This document shows, one piece after another, positions 1 to 13,600 of a DNA stretch of 64,000 nucleotides. A program made the translations under genes and the position numbers. Numbering within the stretch: the stretch's first letter is position 1; every line of letters starts with the position of its first letter. Below the pieces are notes generated by a model. The model saw only the letters and a list, made by a program, of their open reading frames with translations. It ran no database searches and was not told the DNA's origin. The stretch covers positions 40,069,884 to 40,133,883 of the forward strand of contig CM039463.1 in the NCBI GenBank assembly GCA_022414725.1, written 5' to 3'. The DNA comes from Microglena sp. YARC (taxonomy: Eukaryota > Chlorophyta > Chlorophyceae > Chlamydomonadales > Chlamydomonadaceae).

Positions 1-74
1 GTTGCCACCTGTCGCTCCGATAGCAAACACTCTTAGCCAATTTCCCCCATCACTTGCGATGCCTAGGACTTGTT
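1..74 (+). repeat. Dispersed repeat fragment, family with 6882-6954
   Basis: The stretch begins GTTGCCACCTGTCGCTCCG and ends in CTTGCGATGC. The same beginning, middle and end recur at 6882-6954, and parts recur at 23268-23290 and 23505-23545. It lies in an intron or upstream of the gene's visible exons. No coding content or terminal structure was seen. Confidence 0.55.
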
Positions 75-145
75 CATGCAGGTGCGATGCCTGTTGGCTT
101 AGTCTTTCAGCTTGACATGAGTGGGTGCAAAGTTATCCTCACACC

Positions 146-174
146 TGCCTAGAAGCTGCTGCTCGTAGCTGAAA
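146..174 (+). repeat. Short dispersed repeat (CTGCCTAGAAGCTGCTGCTC family)
   Basis: A roughly 28-bp sequence CTGCCTAGAAGCTGCTGCTC plus GTAGCTGA recurs on + at 8918, 37060 and 41540, and on - at 23749, 36918 and 41411. It is probably the conserved end of a larger dispersed element; flanks differ between copies. Confidence 0.5.
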
Positions 175-219
175 ATAAAAACTACGATTAAGCTTGTCAT
201 ACTCTGCCTTTGAATACTT

Positions 220-221
<2 letters not shown>

Positions 222-253
<32 letters not shown>

Positions 254-296
254 CCCACCCCCACCCCCACCCCCCTTCCTCCCCCCCTCCCCCCTG
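222..296 (+). repeat. Poly(C) tract and C-rich acceptor tract
   Basis: A run of 29 C (222-250) continues as interrupted C/T/A-poor sequence up to the acceptor of exon 307. Homopolymers this long are prone to length error in assemblies. Confidence 0.9.
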
Positions 297-306
297 TTTG
301 ATCCAG

Positions 307-439
307 ATTGCTTCTAGCCCGCCGGCCATCCATGTCGCCTTTCTTCAGTCAGGGAACATCACGTACATCAACACCATCTTCCTCCCCATGCAAGAACCGG
401 ATGAACTACCACACTGCAAGTTCTCAGGATCATTCGATG
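307..439 (+). CDS. Ectodomain exon 1 of the kinase gene (first in window)
   Basis: The exon opens after a pyrimidine tract ending in CAG (304-306) and closes at a GTACGC donor. It reads [20 protein letters not shown] and continues to CKFSGSFD, ending one base into a codon. This phase matches the next exon (GGEVQ). The alternating hydrophobic/polar pattern and the NIT sequon fit a secreted beta-sheet domain. Earlier exons must lie left of the window because there is no start codon or signal peptide here. Confidence 0.6.
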
Positions 440-3400
440 GTACGCTGCTTTATACAATTAAAATAATATACAAGCTTTATACATTACACCCACCCCATGT
501 TGTGCACATTCCCACTCCACTCCACCCCATCCCATCTCGTCTTCATTCCACACTCGACTGTGGATCAACCACCGACTTACCTGTTCCCATCTCCCACTAC
601 TAACCTCCCACCACCTCCTTACCACCTGCCACCCCCTAGCCCTCACCCCCCACCACCACCACCACCCCTCACCTCCCACCACCTCCTTACCACCTGCCAC
701 CCCCACCACCCACCCTCACCTCCCACCACCTCCTTACACCTGCCCCCCCACCACCCACCACCACCCTCACCTCCCACCACCTCCTTAACACCTGCCACCC
801 CCCAGCCCTACCACCCACCACCCACCACCCACCCCTCACCTCCCACCACCTCCTTACCACCTGCTACCACCCATCGCGCGTTCCTATATCGCCCCACCTC
901 CCAAATATCATACGCTTGGCGAAAGCAACTCACTCACCTTCCCAACCTCTTTCAGGTGGCGAAGTCCAGTCAATAGTGTCGAGCATGAGCGGTCGAGCAG
1001 ATATTACGTTCATTGAGCTTCTGGATGATTTGTATTTCCTGCCCGATGAAAGTGGTTCTGCTATTGAGATCAAGACTAATGTCACTATAACTGGTACGTT
1101 ATTTTTATGAGAGGAATTTCACCCGAGGAGGTAGGTCTCCCGACACAAACCAGCGGCACGGAGGATTCAGTTTGAATGGTGTTTCCACTCCTACAAAAGA
1201 GTAGGCGCAGTAAGGGTCCGCGGGAGATGCAAACCCACAGCCAAACAAACGTGTACCACCACCCCTATTGAGATACAAACCCACAGCCAAACAAACGTGT
1301 ACCACTACCCCTATTGACCACGGCAGACAAGGTTGGGCCGGTGGAGAAAGGAGTCGGTAGTGGTTTAGCGTGTGTGCGTGTCCTTGTGTGTGTGAGTATT
1401 CGCGTGCTTGTGTGTACATGGGTGTTGCTATCTTATACTGAGTGTCCACTTTTTTATTTAAATGGAGGATTTTCGCCTCGCCTCAAGAGTGGGTCTCCCT
1501 ACACTCACCCTTGACTGTAAGCATTACATGTGATGTGACCACACCATTGTCACACCCCTGCCACATGCAGCCCCCCTTCTTCCCACCTATCCCCGTAGCT
1601 TCATGACCCTTCATCCAATCTCATAAACTTTAACAAAATTCGGCCATCCATTCACTCTAGCATCCTTTGTCACGCGTTGATACACAGCTGATATTTGTAT
1701 GTATGTTCCAGTCCAGGGGTAGGCCAAATAGGCTAAAGAGACTTGCCCAACCGTAGTAGGAAGGGCGTAAATAGAAAAAACACTGACGAACGGAACCCAA
1801 ACAATAGTTTTACCGACCGGGGCCCTGAGTTCGTGCTACAGTGATCATTTGATTCTACAATATAATTAAATCACCATCTCATCTTGGATGATAATTTAAT
1901 TGTGTGATTGTTATCGCATTGATACACAGCTGATGAGCTATACAACTTTATCTTGCACTTGGTCACATGGTCGTGCTGGCAACAAATGAGCGGAGCACTT
2001 GAGGACCCACTTTCTCCGCACTTCCTCAGCAGCAACCACCCGCAACCAACCACCTACCCACCCACGCACCCACACACCCACACATACCCACATACCCACC
2101 CACGTAACCACCCACACGCCCACATACCCACCCACATAACCCACCCACACGCCCACATACCCACCACACACCTTCTTGGCCCTTAACAACCTGCCCACCT
2201 CGTCAGCAGTTCATTTACATTCAAACCATGAATTCCCAAACTCCAATGCTTGATGCGCGTAGCTCCGAAAGGCACCCATGCTGACGTGGAGGCACCCTTG
2301 TTCAGCCCAGGAGATGTCTTGTTCAAGATCCTTGACCGGGGGCGACTTACGTTGCGGCGGATTAAGTTGGAGCACCTACCACCATCAGCTACAGATCTGT
2401 ACCCCCTTGGGATGTTGACGTCCACTCCCTGGATCTTTTCATTTGATAGGTTAGTCTGGGGGCCGAGGGCTGAGGGTTAGGGGCTGCATTTGATAGGCAA
2501 GTCTGGGGTCTGAGGGCTGGGGTCTGAGGTCTGAGGGCTGAGGGCTGGGGTTGAGGGCTCGGGGCTGGGGTCTGAGGGCTGAGGTTTGAGGGCTGGGGTT
2601 GAGGGGCTCGGGGCTGGGGTCTGAGGGCTGGGGGTTGAGGGCTGAGGTCTGAGGGCTGGGGTTGAGGCTCGGGGCTGGGGTCTGAGGGCTTGGGGCTGGA
2701 GGTTGAGGGCTGAGGGCTGGGGGCTGGGGGCTAGGGTTGAGGGCTGGGGGCTGAGGGCTGGGGGCTCGGGGCTAGGGTTGAGGGCTGGGGGCTGGGGGCT
2801 GGGGGCTGGGCTGGGGGCTGGGGGCTAGGGTTGAGGGCTGGGGTTGAGGGCTGAGGCTGAGGGCTGGGGGCTGAGGGCTGGGGGCTAGGGTTGGGGTTTG
2901 AGGGCTGGGGGCTGGGGGCTGGGGGCTAGGGCTGGGGGCTAGGGCTGGGGGCTGGGGGCTGAGGGCTGGGGGCTCGGGGCTAGGGGTTGAGGGCTGGGGG
3001 CTTGGGGGCTGGGGGCTGAGGGCTGGGGGCTGGGGGCTAGGGTTGAGGGCTGGGGTTGAGGGCTGAGGGCTGAGGGCTGGGGTTGAGGGCTGGGGGCTCA
3101 GGGCTGGGGTTGAGGGCTGGGGGCTGAGGGCTGGGGGCTAGGGCTCAGGGCTGGGGTTGAGGGCTGGGGGCTCAGGGCTGGGGTTGAGGGCTGGGGGCTG
3201 GGGGCTAGGGTTGAGGGCTGGGGCTTGGGGCTGATGGCTGGGGGTTGAGGGCTGGGGTTGAGGGCTGGGGGCTGAGGGCTGATGGCTGGGGGTTGAGGGC
3301 TGGGGGCTGGGGTTGAGGGCTGGGGGTTGAGAGCTGGGGGCTTGGGGCTGATGGCTGGGGGCTGAGGGCTGGAGGTTGAGGGCTGGGGGTTGAGGGCTGG

Positions 3401-4037
3401 GGGCTGGGGCTGAGGGCTGGGGGTTGAGGGCTGGGGGCTGAGGGCTGGGGGTTGAGGGCTGGGGCTGATGGCTGGGGGTTGAGGGCTTGGGGGCTGGGGG
3501 CTGATGGCCTGGGGGTTGAGGGCTGGGGTTGAGGGCTGGGGGCTGAGGGCTGGGGGTTGAGGGCTGGGGGCTGAGGGGCTGGGGTTGTGGGCTGGGGGCT
3601 GATGGCTGGGGGTTGAGGGCTTGGGGCTGGGGGCTGATGGCTGGGGTTTGAGGGCTTTGGGCTGGGGGCTGATGGCTGGGGGGTTGAGGGCTGGGGGTTG
3701 GGGGCTGGGGTCTGAGGGCTGGGGTCTGTGGGCTGTCTGGTCACAAAGATGCATCAGTGCAAGACCCGACCATTGAGGCATGTGCTCACGCTACACCTTG
3801 AACACCCTCCCATCCTATTCCAATCCAACCACACCTAACCACACCACGCAACCCAAAATCAAAGCAAAGCAAAACATAGCAAACATTGCAAACCAGACAA
3901 TCCAGTGTAAAACAAAAGAAGTAGAATGGCATAAAGTGACATAACCCATCTATTTGTGGACCAACGCCCCCCCCCCCCACACACCACACCACCACCACCA
4001 CCACCACACCACCACCACACACACACACACACACCAC

Positions 4038-4070
<33 letters not shown>

Positions 4071-4579
4071 ACAAACACCACCACCACCACCACCACCACC
4101 ACACCACACACACACACACACACCACACACACACACACACACAAATGCACACGCACACGCACACAGACCCCCCCCCCCCCCCCACCCCACCCGTGCCCAA
4201 CAGGATGGGCGAGTCTAGCAATTGCATGGAAGGGCTATGCTTGCATCTGGATGACTGTAATATTAGCATTCCCTACTACGAAGCCCTCTACCTCGGCACC
4301 GTCGCTCAGGGTATTAGCCGGGGACAAAACCTAACAGCCCTCTGGGGGGACTTGTCGCCCTATTCCACAATCCAGGTAATTCATCACACTGTGACAAGTC
4401 TTTGATGTAACCATTCCATCATCATCATGACAATGTGACAAGTCTTTGATGTAACCATTCCATCATCATCATACATGTATATGCAATCAGCATCGTCATA
4501 TATATATAGTTATATACATGCGATCATCATCATATTTATTAATATATTTATGCGATCATCATCATCATATATGTATGCA

Positions 4580-4642
<63 letters not shown>

Positions 4643-5920
4643 GCGACCATAATACCATCTGTGCTGCTCCACACACTAAATGTCCCCCCCTGGCTAAATT
4701 TTTCAATTGCGACCGCAGATTGTGAATAATGGGGTTGACCAGCAAGGTCCTCGCCTGAAAGTAGCTCGCTTGGCAGGTGCAGGCGCCCAACCCACATGGC
4801 TGTATGAAAATGTGCTGATACTTGTGGATGAAGCACCAAATGCAGGAAGTAAGAACCTAATTTGGGGGAATTGGGATTTTGGGGGGCCTGCACCACGACC
4901 TTCCCTCTGCCTCCTACCACTACCACTACCTGTTCCCTGCTTCCAGATCCCCAACCTTCCGCCACAACTCACACAACAGAAAATAATTGTATGCAGTTAA
5001 TATACATTTGTAATGGTATGCAGTTATTATACATTTGTAATGGTATGCAGTTATTATACATTTGTAATGGTATGCAGTTATTATACATTTGTAATGGTAT
5101 GCAGTTATTATACATTTGTAATGGTATGCAGTTATTACATTGTGTATAGGGTAGGCTTTGATGGTGATACTAGCGTTGAGTCCTGGCACATATAATTATA
5201 GGTGGGGTTGTCATTGGTATAGTGTACGTCGCTTGCAACGCCGAGGACAATACAACGGTCTCATTTATTATAGCCATTCAGCAGATCATTCAGGAATTGA
5301 TTTTTTTGAAACACGGGTCCATGTTACTAGTCAGAATTGCCCCCCCCCCCCCCCCCTCCCTCCCGAACCCCCTCCAAACTTCACGCTCCGCGGGGCAGCG
5401 CTCAATTTGCAACGCGTCGAACAAAACAAATATAACTTCTATGCCATTACCTTCTCACTGCCCCCTGTCTGTGTATCATCATCTGCCCCCTTCACTCTGC
5501 CCCCCTGCATCATGACCCGCTCCCTGCTCCCTGCCTGTGCATCATGATAAAATTCCTCCCCCCTGCCATGGCCACTTGACCTGTTCCTTGCCTCCGGACC
5601 TCACATCATCATCTGCTCCCTGATCCCTGCCCATGCATATTGACCTGCTCCTGCATGTGCATCATGGTAAGCTCCCTCCCCCCTGCTCCGTCCACTTAAC
5701 CTGCTCCTTGCCTCTGGACCTAACATCATCATGTGCTCCCTGTCCCCTGCCCATGCACCATGACCTGCTCCCTGCATGTGCAGCATGATAAGCTTCCCCC
5801 CCCATGCCCAGTCAACTTAACCTGCTCCCTGCCTCCGGACCTCCCATCATCATTTGCTCTCTGTCCCCTGCCCATGCACCATGACCTGCTCCCTGCTCCC
5901 TGCATGTGCAGCATGATAAG

Positions 5921-5951
<31 letters not shown>

Positions 5952-7625
5952 CCTGCCATGCACCATGACCTGCTCCCTGCATGCTGCATCATGATAAGCT
6001 CCCCCCCTCCCCCCCCCCCCCTGCCCAGTCAAGTTCAACTGCTTCTTGCCTCCAGACCTCACATCATCATGTGCCCTTGTCCCCTGCCCATGCACCATGA
6101 CCTGCTCCCTGCATGCTGCATCATGATAAGCTCCCCCCCCCCCCCCCCCCCCCCCTGCCCAGTCAAGTTCAACTGCTTCTTGCCTCCAGACCTCACATCA
6201 TCATGTGCCCTTGTCCCCTGCCCATGCACCATTACCTGCTCCCTGCATGCTGCATCATGATAAGCTCCCCCCCCCCCCCTGCCCAGTCAACTTAACCTGC
6301 TCCCTGCCTCCATACCTCACATCATGTGCTCCCTGCCCACTGCCCATGCTTCCTCCAGATCCCGGCTTTACCCTTATAGCCGAGTTGTTGGCAGTTGATA
6401 CGTTGTATCCTTTGCCTTTGACAGTGTTCGGCACCACCAAGGAGTACAATGCATCCGAGCTGCCTCTCAGCATATTTAGCACGCCTTCTCTGGTGAGTAA
6501 TAAATAGTACGCCTTATTACGAGGTGTGAGGTTGAGGGGGCCCGTCCATTTGCTTGCACTTGGGCCAACCACCAATAGTGGTGTGTGTGTGTGGGGGGGT
6601 GGGGGGTGGGGTGGGGGTGGGGTGGGGGGGCTGGTGAGTGCTTCCTTTCATGGCGGAGGTGGTGATGGCTGAGGTGGTGATGATGGTGGTGGTGATGGTG
6701 ATGGTGCTTATGATGATGGTGGTGATGGTGGTGATGATGGTGGATGGTGGATGGTGCTTATGATGATGGTGGTGATGATGATGATGATGATGATACTGGA
6801 GCCCCTAGGGTAACCCGTTTGTCCGTTTGACCGTCTGACCGCCCCCCCAAGACAAACCTGACTCGTAACTAGCTCGCTTCCGTTGCCACCTGTCGCTCCG
6901 TCGCGAAAACTGTCCACCATTTTTTTAGCATCGCTTGCGATGCTGCATATAACTCGTTGTCCTGTTTTGTCTCTTTTTATTTTGTGTACATTCCTGCAGG
7001 GGGTGGGGGGTGGGGGGGGCAAGAAAAGCGAAAAACTCTGTCCCAAAAAAGTGTGAAGGGAACCTTCTGCAGACCCCCCCCCTCCCCCCGGCTATATAGC
7101 CACTACCCCAGCCACCACTTAGTGTTATGGTGTCTAGTTATGCTTATTTGACAGGGTTTTTAAAAGCCTCTCCATTGAGGTTGGTCTCGAGTCCAATGAG
7201 AATGTTTGAAGCATAGAAAATCATCATCATCAATGATCTACTGTTGCCACCGCCCCATCAAATTTACCGTAGCACTCAAAAGCTGAAAAATACGGTAATC
7301 AAATGCTTCGATGCGCTGCTGAATCTCGACTTCTGTTCGGCTGCAGCCAAGCATGCAAGAGAATTCTTATGGCGCCCTGAGTTTCTCTGGTCTCCACAAA
7401 GCAATTGTTTACCGCTCTTGTCGCAGGTAGTGCCCTTAGATTGTGGGTCCATCGAATTATATCAAATAGCACGTGGCAACAGAACGAAAACAGACGCATA
7501 GTGATGAGAAGGGATGAAGAAGAAGCAGAGAACTACCACGCGGTCTCGCTCTGTGCGCCGTTGTACACGTGTTGGATAGGGTGTGTGTGTGTGTGTGAAG
7601 AGAGAGACAGAGACAGAGACCCTGT

Positions 7626-7659
<34 letters not shown>

Positions 7660-10600
7660 TGCCCTGGGCATAATATGTGGTGGATCTCTCCCCCAAAAGC
7701 ATATGGACTGGTATTAAGTGAGGAACACCTAGTTCCTCTCCCATGCCATTCTGAGGGCTAGAAAAAGTGCCTGAAAAGTACCTAATTTTTTAAAAATGTC
7801 TGAATTTTTCCCTCGACCCCCCCCCTCCCTCCCCCCCCCCGCGGCCCCAAACTTTGAAGGACCATTACTTGTTTTTCTACTGGGCCAAGTTAAGAAATAA
7901 AACCGGATTCTTTATCCTCTCTATGATATCTACGAAGTTGAAGTCATGGTTTCATTTTGGTTAGAAGTTGCCCCCCCCCCCCTGCATTCCTGCAATATTC
8001 CTTGCATTATACACTTTTATACAAATTGGTTATAATAATATTATCTTTAGAGCATGCTGGCTCTTTTAGAGACTGCTATGCCTCCCCTCCCAACCGCCTT
8101 TCCCCCCTCCCTTCTTCCCTCCCTCCCTCGCCTCCCTCCCCCTCCCTCCTCCCTCCCTCCTCCTCCCTCCCTCCCTCCCTCCCTCCCACCCTCCTCCCTC
8201 CCTCCATCCACCCTCCCTCCCTCCCTAAAGTGACCCACCCACCCTTTCTATCACATGTGTGTTCTGTCGTCCCTCTGTCGCACAGGACTGAGCCGTAGAG
8301 CTTTCCCTAAACCTTAATCCATAAACCCTAAACCTGTGTGTTCTGTTGTTCTTCTGTCGTACAGGACGTTGCCATTGATTCTGAAGTGCTTGTTCCGAGG
8401 ACGACTCGACTCATCTTGTATGAAAACGCAATCTTGAAGGTATGCTTTTTTTACAGCCCACACAGGATGGTGACATACAAAAAATATCTGGAACCCCCCC
8501 AGAAAAGTTGGAAGAGCCAAAATGGGGGTGTGGGGGGGGTACCCCACCCCACCAACTTTAGATAACACCTAGCCTATATTGTGGCAAATCATCTCCTTTA
8601 GTACCCTGCATTTTCAAACCTCTCAGGGAATGTTGTGGATTGTTTTTAAACACAACCTGAACACGATTACAAATTAATCCATTATGCACCCTAGATAACT
8701 CAATATGTTAGCTTCCGTATAGTTCCTTGCTTACCTTTAACATCGTTTATAGCTGACTTGCCTAATATATGTCTAAAAACTGCATGGGCTTGCTACATGA
8801 AACCCACCACCAAGGTATAAATGCAACGCCCACCTGCGCCCATCATGATTACATCAGCTTCAAGGTGCACTAGCATGCTTTAGTTTGGGCTGAATAGCCA
8901 GCCAGGTGAGCTGCCTAGAAGCTGCTGCCTGTAGCTGCCTGTGGCCTAAAATAGACCAAGAAACCCTTTGTAGTAGCACTCCAAGGCACCTCGGTTACAC
9001 GATGGGCCTCGGTAGGACGGTGGAGGTGGTAGGGGTAATTCTCACAGAATGGCTGAGGCCACTCCACAGGCCTCCAACCTTGGCAAATAGTTTGTTGGGG
9101 CTCAGCACTTGCAGTTGCATCATCTCCATCAAGTGGCTGTGGCTGTGCTGGTTTGACTCCAAAGAAGTTGCTGATTTTCTGCTGTCCAGAAAGGGGTTTC
9201 AGGGCTTTGTACTCAAAGCAAGATGCTCAGTGCGTCTCAACATCATCAGCAGCTGTCCAGACCTTTCCACACTGACATGGAGGGATTTTTGCCTGCGTAC
9301 CCGTGCAGAACTTCTTGTGCTGCTCGAACTTGTTGCAACCCCGCGAAATCAGTTGCCGACCGAGCACAAAGAGGACATGTGCATCTGTCATCGTCGTCAG
9401 ACAGCAGGCGGCTATCGCTCAGGTCGACATGCTGCCTCTTGGATGGACTTTCGTCGTGAATAGACTCCTCGATGGTCCCATTCGACTTTGCAGTGCTAAT
9501 TGATACATCCATGCCAAACCCAGACCAGTATAAGCAGCAGATCACCGGTACAGCAACGTTCGAACTTGAACTCGAAATGAACTCGAAATCGAACTTGAAT
9601 TACATAGCAGGTGTCTGGACAGTTTGGAATTAGAACGCTTGCATTGAGACGAAGGCGTTGCACTTCTCCAGAGATGAAACGGAGCAGTCAGAAAAAAGTT
9701 AGTAAAAAGTTGGCTAGGGGCCAGGGGGAGGGGGGGGGGGGGGTCCCCGGGGAGGTACCCCCCGAGAAGGTGCCCGGAATATCGCCGGACCCGGGGGTAT
9801 CGATAGATCACGCGATCCCCTAATAGAAACCACTGCCCGATACCCCAACATGGGCTGTGCCGGCCTTCTATAGCTCCTGGCATCCTCCTGGCCCACATGA
9901 TAAAATATGATACAAGACTGCAGTAACACAAAAATTAATACAGACAGAGAAATCGCAATCTTGAAGGTATGTTTTTTGTACAGCCCACATGATGAAATAT
10001 GAAACGAGACTGCTGTAACACAAATATTAATCAGACGGAGAAAACGCAATCTTGAAGGTATGTTTTTTGTACAGCCTCTAGTAATACAAACATAAATACA
10101 GATACATAGAAAGCTATATGAGCAACTTGGGCGCATACCTGCTTTGTTCATTTTGCTTGTTGCACTGCCTGATCGTGCTTGCAACCTGCAACCTAAATGT
10201 GTGTATTTTTAAAGTCAAGGGATAGCCAAATAGTCTACTGGGTCTTGCCCAACCTTAAAACAGGAAAGGCAGTTTAAACAACCAGCACTTGTGAACTAAA
10301 CCCACCACCACGCATCCTATTACATCACCACACATCACAACACATTACAACACATCACATCACATCACCACACATCACAACACATCACACCACATCTCAT
10401 CACAACACATCACATCACATTACCACACATTACCACACATCACAACACATCACAGACAACACATCACTACAACACACATCACAACACATTACAACACATC
10501 ACATCACTTCTCCACACATCACAACACATCACTTCACCACGCATCACACCACATCACACCACCCCATCACACCATGTCACATCACCACGCTTCACAACAC

Positions 10601-13600
10601 ACCACATTGCATCACACCTCCCCATCACACCACATCACCTCACACCACACCACATGGCATCACGTCACATCGCATGACATGAGACAGCATTAACAAAAAT
10701 ATATATGTGTGATGTGGTAGAAACTGAACCCAATTAGAGCGACGGTTTTGCAAGTCCCTGTAGCCTATTTGGCCTACCCCTGGACTGTAACATACACACA
10801 AACAGAGCGGAAGAGAAAGTCACACGGGAAGGCAGAGCAGGGCAGGGCAACTGGGGACTATATTTTGTCCAATTGGTCAGCGCTCAAAGCGCACAGACGT
10901 CTGATTGGTCAGCGCTTTGTAGTGCAAAAAGCGCAAAAACTGTGCGCTGCATCCACAGGGGGTTGAAAAAACTGCGCGATACGTGCAGTGGGGTTCAAAA
11001 AGTGTGTGCGAAATCGTGCTGCCGCGCGCGCTTTGTAGTACCCTGCAGGGCACACCTGAAGTTTAAAAAAAAGGACCTTGACGAAATGTGTTTACGCTGG
11101 TGCCCGACTGACTTGAACAGTAGCCTTCTAACTTTCCCCCCAAAACAGTTAGCCTGCTGTACTGGTATTTAGCACCACCCCCACCCCACCTCACCCCAAG
11201 ACAGTTAGCCTGCTGTACTGGTATCTAGCACCACCCCCACCCCACCTCCCCCCAAAACAGTTAGCCTGCTCTGTACTGGTATCTAGCACCACCCCCAACC
11301 CCACCTCACCCCAAAACAGTTAGCCTGCTGTACTGGTATCTAGCACCACCCCCACCCCACCTCACCCCAAAACAGTTAGCCTGCTGTACTGGTATCTAGC
11401 ACCACCCCCACCCCACCTCACCCAAAACAGTTAGCCTGCTGTACTGGTATCTAGCACCACCCCCACCCCACCTCACCCCAAAACAGTTAGCCTGCTGTTC
11501 TGGTATCTAGCACCACCCCACCCCCACCTCACCCCAAAACAGTTAGCCTGCTGTACTGGTATCTAGCACCACCCCCACCCCACCTCACCCCAAAACAGTT
11601 AGCCTGCTGTACTGGTATCTAGCACCACCCCCACCCCACCTCACCCCAAAACAGTTAGCCTGCTGTACTGGTATCTAGCACCACCCCCACCCTACCTCAC
11701 CCCAAAACTGTTAGCCTGCTGTACTGGTATCTAGCACCACCCCCACCCCACCTCACCCCAAAACAGTTAGCCTGCTGTTCTGGTATCTAGCACCACCCCC
11801 ACCCCACCTCACCCCAAAACAGTTAGCCTGCTGTACTGGTATCTAGCACCACCCCCACCCACCTCCCCCCCAAAAAGGTAGCCCATTGCGCTGGTAGTGA
11901 CCACTGTTTTTTATGTGCACTAGCATTGAGCCCCGTCGCACTGACGGTGCCCCCGTGGCCACCTGAGCGGCAGGTCGGCAAGATATGGAACCAAAGCCCC
12001 AAGTGGCTAAGCCAAAAGGGGCTAAACCCGTCACGGACAACAGACTATTATATATAGGATTGCGTCGCAGAACGACTTCGAAAGACCCCCGGGGCTTCAT
12101 GCACTGACCTATTCCATTCTACGCCACAATCCCGTACTCAGGCTCGTGTTGCAACTGTTGCTACATAACTGGACCTACAGAAAGGTGAACACAAAACTGT
12201 GGTTGTGACTAGTCCCTGTAAATGTTGACACTACCCCCCCCACCCCACCCCCACCCCACCCCACCCCACCCCACCCGCTGCTTGATCTGCAGGCTGGCCC
12301 AGTGCAGATGGTTGATACAAATTCATCCTTGCAGTTCATTGGCGATCCGTATAACCCAGCTACACGTGTATTGGACCTCAATGGATATACAACAGTGATG
12401 AATGAGGGTGAGTGCCCCCACACACACAACACACACCTGTACCCCCCCCCCCCCCCCCTTCATCATTGGCGATCCGCATAACCTGACCTCACGTGTATTG
12501 GACTTCAATGGATATACGACAGCGATGAATGAGGGTGAGTACACCACCACCACCACCACCACTACACACACCTGTACCCACACACCCACCCGTTCATCGT
12601 TGGCGATCCGTATAACCTGACCTCACATGTCTTAAACCTCAATGGATGTACGACATAGCAGAATGAGGGTGGGTGCCTACCCTTGTGAGCTGCATACAGC
12701 TGCATACTAACATGCCATTAGGCTTTGTCCCCGCTGTCATTTGAACCTATGAGCTGTCATTTGAGCAGATGAGCTGTCAGTTGAACCTATGAGCTGTCAT
12801 TTGAGCAGATGAGCTGTCAGTTGAACCTATGAGCTGTCATTTGAACATATGAGCTGTTTTTATAACAAATGAGCTGTCATTTGAACAGATGAGCTGTCAT
12901 TTGAACAGATGAGCTGTCATTTGAGCAGATGAGCTGTCAGTTGAACCTATGAGCTGTCATTTGAGCAGATGAGCTGTCAGTTGAACCTATGAGCTGTCAT
13001 TTGAACATATGAGCTGTTTTTATAACAAATGAGCTGTCATTTGAATAGATGAGCTGTCATTTGAACCTATGAGCTGTCATTTGAGCAGATGAGCTGTCAG
13101 TTGAACCTATGAGCTGTCATTTGAGCAGATGAGCTGTCAGTTGAACCTATGAGCTGTCATTTGAACATATGAGCTGTTTTTATAACAAATGAGCTGTCAT
13201 CTGAATAGATGAGCTGTCATTTGAACCTATGAGCTGTCTTTTTAGCAGATGAGCTGTCAGTTGAACCTATGAGCTGTCATTTGAGCAGATGAGCTGTCAG
13301 TTGAACCTATGAGCTGCCATTTGAACATATGAGCTGTTTTGTATAACAAATGAGCTGTCATTTGAATAGATGAGCTGTCATTTGAACCTATGAGCTGTCA
13401 TTTGAGCAGATGAGCTGTCAGTTGAACCTATGAGCTGTCATATTTTCAGATGAGCTGTCAGTTGAACCTATGAGCTGTCATTTGAACATATGAGCTGTTT
13501 TTATAACAAATGAGCTGTCATTTGAATAGATGAGCTGTCATTTGAACAGATGAGCTGTTATTAGAGTAGACGAGCTGTCAGTTGAACAGATGAGCTGCTC

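Noticed and set aside
3098..3781. Pro/Ser/Gln-rich minus-strand ORF resembling a cell-wall protein
   Set aside because: It is the complement of the GGGCTGAGGG minisatellite. The repeats change frame, and there is no signal peptide.
5217..5338. Extension of exon 5202 as a hydrophobic exon ([20 protein letters not shown])
   Set aside because: Open and tempting as a membrane segment, but it offers no donor in the phase required by exon 6359, and it would sit in the middle of the ectodomain.
7244..7501. Plus-strand ORF with [19 protein letters not shown]
   Set aside because: No family recognised, and its acceptor phase does not fit between exons 6492 and 8365.
9541..9611. Possible extra ectodomain exon ([20 protein letters not shown])
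   Set aside because: Acceptor and coding look fair, but the obvious GTGTCT donor gives phase 1, while exon 12293 requires phase 0 directly from exon 8439. The sequence is also partly repetitive.
12731..13600. CRISPR-like 20-bp repeats
   Set aside because: Monomers are contiguous without spacers and fall into a 160-bp higher-order repeat.
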